Source: Pseudoalteromonas fuliginea (GTDB lineage: Bacteria > Pseudomonadota > Gammaproteobacteria > Enterobacterales > Alteromonadaceae). Taken from it: a stretch of DNA of 56,257 nucleotides. The stretch is from NCBI RefSeq assembly GCF_000690055.1, contig NZ_JJNZ01000070.1, positions 1 to 56,257 of the forward strand, read 5' to 3'. Positions 52,809 through 56,257 of this stretch are shown here, piece after piece. The notes under the pieces are model-generated. The model was not told the DNA's origin. It ran no database searches and saw nothing but the letters and a program-made list of their open reading frames with translations. Each line of letters opens with the position of its first letter. Position 1 is the first letter of the stretch. The position numbers and the translations under genes were made by a program.

Positions 52809-53993
52809 ATGGCTATCGCTATTTTTGATAAAGCAATCAGTGAAAGAGAATTCCAACGCGACGTTGTTGCATATTTACAAACGCTTATTCGATTTGAATC
52901 TGTTACACCTAATCAGGCTGGAGCAATTGATTGGCTTACTAGAGAATTGAGTGACTTGGGATTACAGTGTGAGCATTTTAATGTAAACGGCGTGAGTAAT
53001 TTAATCGCTTCAATTAGTTTTGGAACCGGACCATGCGTCGCCTTTTCAGGGCATATAGATGTAGTACCAGCAGCAACAGGGCAATGGTTAAGTCCACCTT
53101 TTGCAGGGAATATTGTATGTGATTCAGTGTATGGTCGAGGCGCTGCAGATATGAAAGGTGGTGTGGCTGCAATGCTTAGCGCAACAAATAATCTGATTAA
53201 TAATAGCGAGAATAAGCAAGGAACATTGTATTGGCTTATTACATCTGATGAAGAAGGCGAGGCTGAATTTGGCTCTCAAGTAATCGTTAATAAACTGGCC
53301 GAGCAAGGTGTTGTACTTGATGGCTGTATTGTTGGAGAGCCAACCAGCCATATGTGCGTAGGTGACACTATCAAGAATGGGCGAAGAGGTGCACTCTCTG
53401 CACGCATTAAGGTAACAGGTAAGGCTGGGCACGTGGCTTATCCTGATAATACGATCAATGCAGCTTTTATAGCTGCTAAAATAGTTAATTACTTGAGTGA
53501 ACAAACGTGGCAACTTGATGAACAAAGCTCAAAAACCACATTGCAAGTAACGGGTATTAATATTGATAACGTTATTGATAATCTTGTGCCAGCTTATTGT
53601 GAGGTTACTTTTAACGTGCGTTATAGTCATGCATATAGCAGCGAGGCGATTAAAGCGTTATTGACACAATCGCTTAGTGAGTTTGCCCATTACTTTACAA
53701 TAGAGTGGGAGCGTCCGTGTGAGCCATATTATACAGCAGACACTCATGACTGGAGTTTACTTTCTCATGTTGAGCAGGCTATTTACAAGCAAACAGGCTG
53801 TTATCCACTGCTCAGTACCAGCGGTGGAACATCCGATGGGCGTTTTTTTGCAAATAACCACACTCAAGTTATAGAGTGCGGTGTGCGTAATAATACGATA
53901 CATCAAGTAAACGAACATGTACCTATAAGTGATTTAGTAAAAATAGAAGCAATTTATAGCTCTTTGCTCGAGCAGGTTTTTTTAAATTGCTAG
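52809..53993 (+). CDS. dapE: Succinyl-diaminopimelate desuccinylase
   Basis: This 394-residue M20 metallopeptidase-fold enzyme has FSGHIDVVPAATGQW (first zinc His and catalytic Asp), YGRGAADMKGGVAAML (bridging Asp), ITSDEEGEAEFGS (catalytic Glu and zinc Glu) and a C-terminal STSGGTSDGRFFA plus IHQVNEHVPISDL (last His). The dimerisation domain between (about 185-300) is present. It hydrolyses N-succinyl-LL-diaminopimelate to LL-diaminopimelate plus succinate for lysine and cell wall synthesis. Length and the GTSDGRF motif favour DapE over ArgE. The TAG stop is part of a CTAGGGCGTGTTGA repeat end, so the element sits exactly at the gene's 3' end. Confidence 0.9.
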   Translation: MAIAIFDKAISEREFQRDVVAYLQTLIRFESVTPNQAGAIDWLTRELSDLGLQCEHFNVNGVSNLIASISFGTGPCVAFSGHIDVVPAATGQWLSPPFAGNIVCDSVYGRGAADMKGGVAAMLSATNNLINNSENKQGTLYWLITSDEEGEAEFGSQVIVNKLAEQGVVLDGCIVGEPTSHMCVGDTIKNGRRGALSARIKVTGKAGHVAYPDNTINAAFIAAKIVNYLSEQTWQLDEQSSKTTLQVTGINIDNVIDNLVPAYCEVTFNVRYSHAYSSEAIKALLTQSLSEFAHYFTIEWERPCEPYYTADTHDWSLLSHVEQAIYKQTGCYPLLSTSGGTSDGRFFANNHTQVIECGVRNNTIHQVNEHVPISDLVKIEAIYSSLLEQVFLNC

Positions 53994-54175
53994 GGCGTGT
54001 TGACCTTTTGAGGTTGTATTTGTAATAGTGTGTTTAACCTGAACTCTACTTGAGATAGATTTATCCAGAGTTCAGGTTATTTAATCGGCCACGTCTATGC
54101 AATGCCGTTACTGTGCATAAATAGGCAATGAGATAACATGAATGCCAAACACATGCTGTAATAAATTTTTCTAGT
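53992..54175. repeat. Dispersed intergenic repeat copy beginning at the dapE stop
   Basis: CTAGGGCGTGTTGACCTTTT starts on the dapE stop codon and continues GAGGTTGTATTTG. Later come CATAAATAGGCAATGAGATAAC, blocks shared with 14529-14680. The copy is interrupted by a 43-bp inverted repeat (54036-54078). It is non-coding. Confidence 0.5.
54036..54078. repeat. 12-bp perfect inverted repeat AACCTGAACTCT
   Basis: AACCTGAACTCT (54036-54047) and AGAGTTCAGGTT (54067-54078) are perfectly complementary around 19 bp. One arm recurs exactly at 11109-11120 and degenerate forms occur near 22650 and 52768, so it is a dispersed motif rather than a local hairpin only. Confidence 0.65.
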
Positions 54176-54189
54176 TTTTGCACTAGTTA

Positions 54190-55899
54190 TTATTTTTTTA
54201 AGTAACGTTTTGCTTTGTTCTCTTTTACGCTTTCCAGGTCGACTAAAACCAAGCCGTCTATACAATTGTTAAAGTCGGGATCAATACTAAAACTTAAAAA
54301 CTGTACGCCACCGGGCATACAGAGCTCAGTGTATTGCTTAAATAATGTGGGGACTTGCGCTCCCATATTGGCTAGTACGTGCTTAAGCTCTACAAAATCT
54401 TCTTTCACATTGTTGCCACTGAACACTGTTTGGCATTGTGTTAGTTGTTGATCGCTTAGTCTAAATTCATTGTTAGGCATTGCTAGTTGCACATTGTTTT
54501 TGTAGTAATGTTGATAATAATAAACAAGCATGGCTTTTGCCTGCTCTGGTAGGGTATTAGGTACGGTTACAGCGCCAAATAAGTAACGGTATTGTGGGTA
54601 GTTTTTAATAAAGGCGCCGATACCATACCAAAGATAGTCTAAGCTTTTACGTCCCCAATACTTTGGTTGTACAAAGCTGCGACCAAGCTCAATACCTTGG
54701 TGTAAGTAGGGGGTCATGGCCTCTGTATAGGAAAATAAGCTATCGGTGTAGAGCCCTTTTCGTCCGTGTTTTTTTATTATATCTTGCGCACAAGCTAATC
54801 GGTATGCACCAACGAGTTCTAATTGAGTAGGATCCCATAATACAAGATGTTGATAATCCATATCATATTTATCTATATCTCGACGCTTACCGCTGCCTTC
54901 TCCCACTGCTCTAAATGCAATTTCCCTTAATCGACCTAGCTCTCTAAACACCGCAGAGCTACCGGTATATTGATAAAGGTGAATATGCATATCGTCGATT
55001 GTTTTACCCAGCAACTGGCATTGATCAATCGCTTTTTTTAGCTCTTTTCTGCATTCAGGTATAGCAAGAGGCATTTGTGTTTTTAGTGGTAACGGCTTTT
55101 TAGACGTTAGCCTATAAAGCTGCTTACGAATAAGGTTTACAACTTCTTTATCTTTTAGATTTTCTATCAAATAAGACTCAGGCGGAATTGAAGCTCCAAT
55201 TTCAAACTCCAATGACTTTTGACGTTGCTTAAACATTTCTTTGACCAGTAGCAAACTCGCTAGAGGCTTATAAATCATTGATGTGCCATAAAATAAAGGG
55301 CTGTTTTTAGCTTTTATAAAAACAGGTAAAATGGGGCTGTTGGCTTTTTTTGCCATACGTAAAAAACCGCTATTCCACTTGCAATCTTTTATGCCTGTGG
55401 GGCTCAAACGAGAGACTTCACCGGCTGGGAATATAAGCAGTGCACCTTCGTTTTTTAAGTGTTGGTGGATATTATTGAGTTCTTGTTTTTTACTTGTTCC
55501 AGATAAGTTATCAACGGGTAGTAACAGTTCATGCATGGGGGTAACCGACATCAGCATACGGTTAGCTACAACCTTTAAATCTTGTCTAACAGTTGAGAGT
55601 ACTTTAATAAGTGCAAGTGCATCCAAAGAGCCGATAGGGTGGTTTGCAACAATAACCAGCTTACCTTCATTGGGGATATGTTCAATTTGTTTAGGTTTGT
55701 AGCGTGTATCAAAATCAAGCTCATCTAATACCTGTTCAACAAACTCTAAACCTTGCAAGTGAGGGTAAGCATCACCAAAGGCAACAAACTCCTGTTCATG
55801 TAACAGATACCCTAGCCCTTTTTTTACAAGGCCTTTTACTTTTGGTGATTTTTCTAATTGTGGTAAATTTGCTGCAATCACTTTATCAATACTAATCAT
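54190..55899 (-). CDS. Two-domain acyltransferase (PlsC-like + GNAT/OlsB-like), possible OlsF
   Basis: This 569-residue protein from ATG 55899 follows an AGAGG site. The N-terminal half (about 70-270) is a lysophospholipid acyltransferase domain: VIVANHPIGSLDALALI has the H-x4-D motif and LLIFPAGEVSRLS the substrate-binding block. The C-terminal half (about 310-560) resembles the OlsB/hemolysin-type N-acyltransferase domain (VGAYRLACAQ, GIELGRSFVQPKYWGRKSLDYLW, GAVTVP). This domain order is that of OlsF, the fused ornithine-lipid synthase. It would acylate ornithine and then the 3-hydroxyl. Proteins annotated only as GNAT/hemolysin-like share these domains, so substrate identity is inference. 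Confidence 0.75.
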   Translation of the reverse strand: MISIDKVIAANLPQLEKSPKVKGLVKKGLGYLLHEQEFVAFGDAYPHLQGLEFVEQVLDELDFDTRYKPKQIEHIPNEGKLVIVANHPIGSLDALALIKVLSTVRQDLKVVANRMLMSVTPMHELLLPVDNLSGTSKKQELNNIHQHLKNEGALLIFPAGEVSRLSPTGIKDCKWNSGFLRMAKKANSPILPVFIKAKNSPLFYGTSMIYKPLASLLLVKEMFKQRQKSLEFEIGASIPPESYLIENLKDKEVVNLIRKQLYRLTSKKPLPLKTQMPLAIPECRKELKKAIDQCQLLGKTIDDMHIHLYQYTGSSAVFRELGRLREIAFRAVGEGSGKRRDIDKYDMDYQHLVLWDPTQLELVGAYRLACAQDIIKKHGRKGLYTDSLFSYTEAMTPYLHQGIELGRSFVQPKYWGRKSLDYLWYGIGAFIKNYPQYRYLFGAVTVPNTLPEQAKAMLVYYYQHYYKNNVQLAMPNNEFRLSDQQLTQCQTVFSGNNVKEDFVELKHVLANMGAQVPTLFKQYTELCMPGGVQFLSFSIDPDFNNCIDGLVLVDLESVKENKAKRYLKK

Positions 55900-56089
55900 A
55901 TAAACCTCTTTCACGCATTGGCATGTTTACCATTTACTTAGAATAAAAAAAGGGTGTGACAGTTACTTTGCAGTTGTGTGACTTTTTAAAGTGCGAATTG
56001 AGCCAGGGCATGTTTATCTTTTGAGGTTAAACATCCGCAGCCCGTAGGACTCTGCCTAGGGGCAATTTACTCTTTGTTGCTCGGTTTTT
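55900..56089. other. Upstream region of the acyltransferase with another repeat fragment
   Basis: After the promoter region of the leftward acyltransferase, 56004-56089 holds CAGGGCATGTTTATCTTTTG, AGCCCGTAGG, TTTACTCTTTGTTGCT and CTCGGTTTTTA. These are blocks shared with 14529-14760. The MITE copy 2 is inserted directly against this fragment. Confidence 0.45.
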
Positions 56090-56250
56090 ATACCAATCAG
56101 CTTATATATGGGGTCTATTTAACGTTAAGAAAATTACGCTAGGACTAGGCAAAAATTTTTGTATCTAGTTGTTCTAAATAAAAAATTTTTAACGACGTTA
56201 TAGTGCAATTTAATTCGTTAAATTGATCAAAGATTTATGCAGGTTGGTAT
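56090..56250. mobile_element. MITE-like element, copy 2 (161 bp)
   Basis: It has the same length and orientation as the element at 19016-19176, with 4 base differences by eye. The ends ATACCAATCAGC and GCAGGTTGGTAT are inverted repeats and both borders carry TA. It is joined on its left to the GCTCGGTTTTTA end of the degenerate repeat. It is non-coding; any transposase supplied in trans is not in this window. Confidence 0.8.
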
Positions 56251-56257
56251 TACTTAT

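Noticed and set aside
1..56257. CRISPR array, tRNA, rRNA, prophage or toxin-antitoxin/defence genes
   Set aside because: No regularly spaced repeats, cloverleaf sequence, phage structural gene or defence-type domain was recognised by reading both strands.

Overview
This window looks like chromosomal DNA from a marine gammaproteobacterium, most likely Pseudoalteromonas or a close Alteromonadales relative. The basis is the AT-rich base composition, the density of TonB-dependent receptors, the E. coli-like cellulose cluster, TyrR, MgsA and YegD, and short dispersed repeats in the gaps between genes. The taxonomic call is inference from protein character, not a database match.

Layout. (1) 1-400: remnant of an IS4-family transposase running off the left edge. 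(2) 459-10876: a haem/iron acquisition island. A leftward operon exbB-exbD-tonB-haem oxygenase-DUF454 is divergent from a rightward ECF sigma factor, FecR-type anti-sigma factor, STN-bearing haemoglobin/haem-type TonB receptor and a large PKD-type lipoprotein. Fur-box-like sites lie in the divergent gap and before the receptor. The logic appears to be signal-responsive uptake of haem at the outer membrane, energised by the local TonB system and followed by cytoplasmic haem opening. (3) 11146-18544: DMT transporter, M3 peptidase lipoprotein, MscS channel and a second, unlinked TonB receptor, with repeat-rich gaps. (4) 18650-25195: a small conserved-looking protein, HAD phosphatase, secreted ATP-dependent DNA ligase, YegD-type Hsp70, methylglyoxal synthase, LysE and Bcr/CflA exporters, and a DUF4442 thioesterase. 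(5) 25217-26852: an M23 peptidase-bactofilin pair. (6) 26988-29484: tyrosine catabolism (hppD, fumarylacetoacetase). (7) 29788-34167: a 5'-nucleotidase-like lipoprotein and a POT peptide transporter. (8) 34415-48669: a complete E. coli-type cellulose locus, bcsRQABZC leftward and bcsEFG rightward, including the 56-residue bcsF. BcsG predicts phosphoethanolamine-modified cellulose. (9) 48871-55899: TyrR, an unknown periplasmic protein, a hotdog thioesterase, OmpW, DapE and a two-domain PlsC-GNAT acyltransferase resembling OlsF ornithine-lipid synthases.

Mobile and repeat content. Two 161-bp copies of a MITE-like element (19016-19176 and 56090-56250) differ at only 4 positions and carry terminal inverted repeats ending in TA. 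The first abuts the ribosome binding site of the HAD gene. A second, degenerate intergenic repeat family sharing a CTAGGGCGTGTTGA-type end occurs at about 10897, 14529, 52510, 53992 and 56004. Several long perfect palindromes (15952, 34402 and 48762) are not explained by ordinary terminators. No rRNA, tRNA, CRISPR array or prophage was seen. I did not find a clearly new multi-gene system. The most distinctive candidates are the PKD lipoprotein attached to the haem receptor, the MITE-gene fusion, and the palindromic and dispersed repeats.
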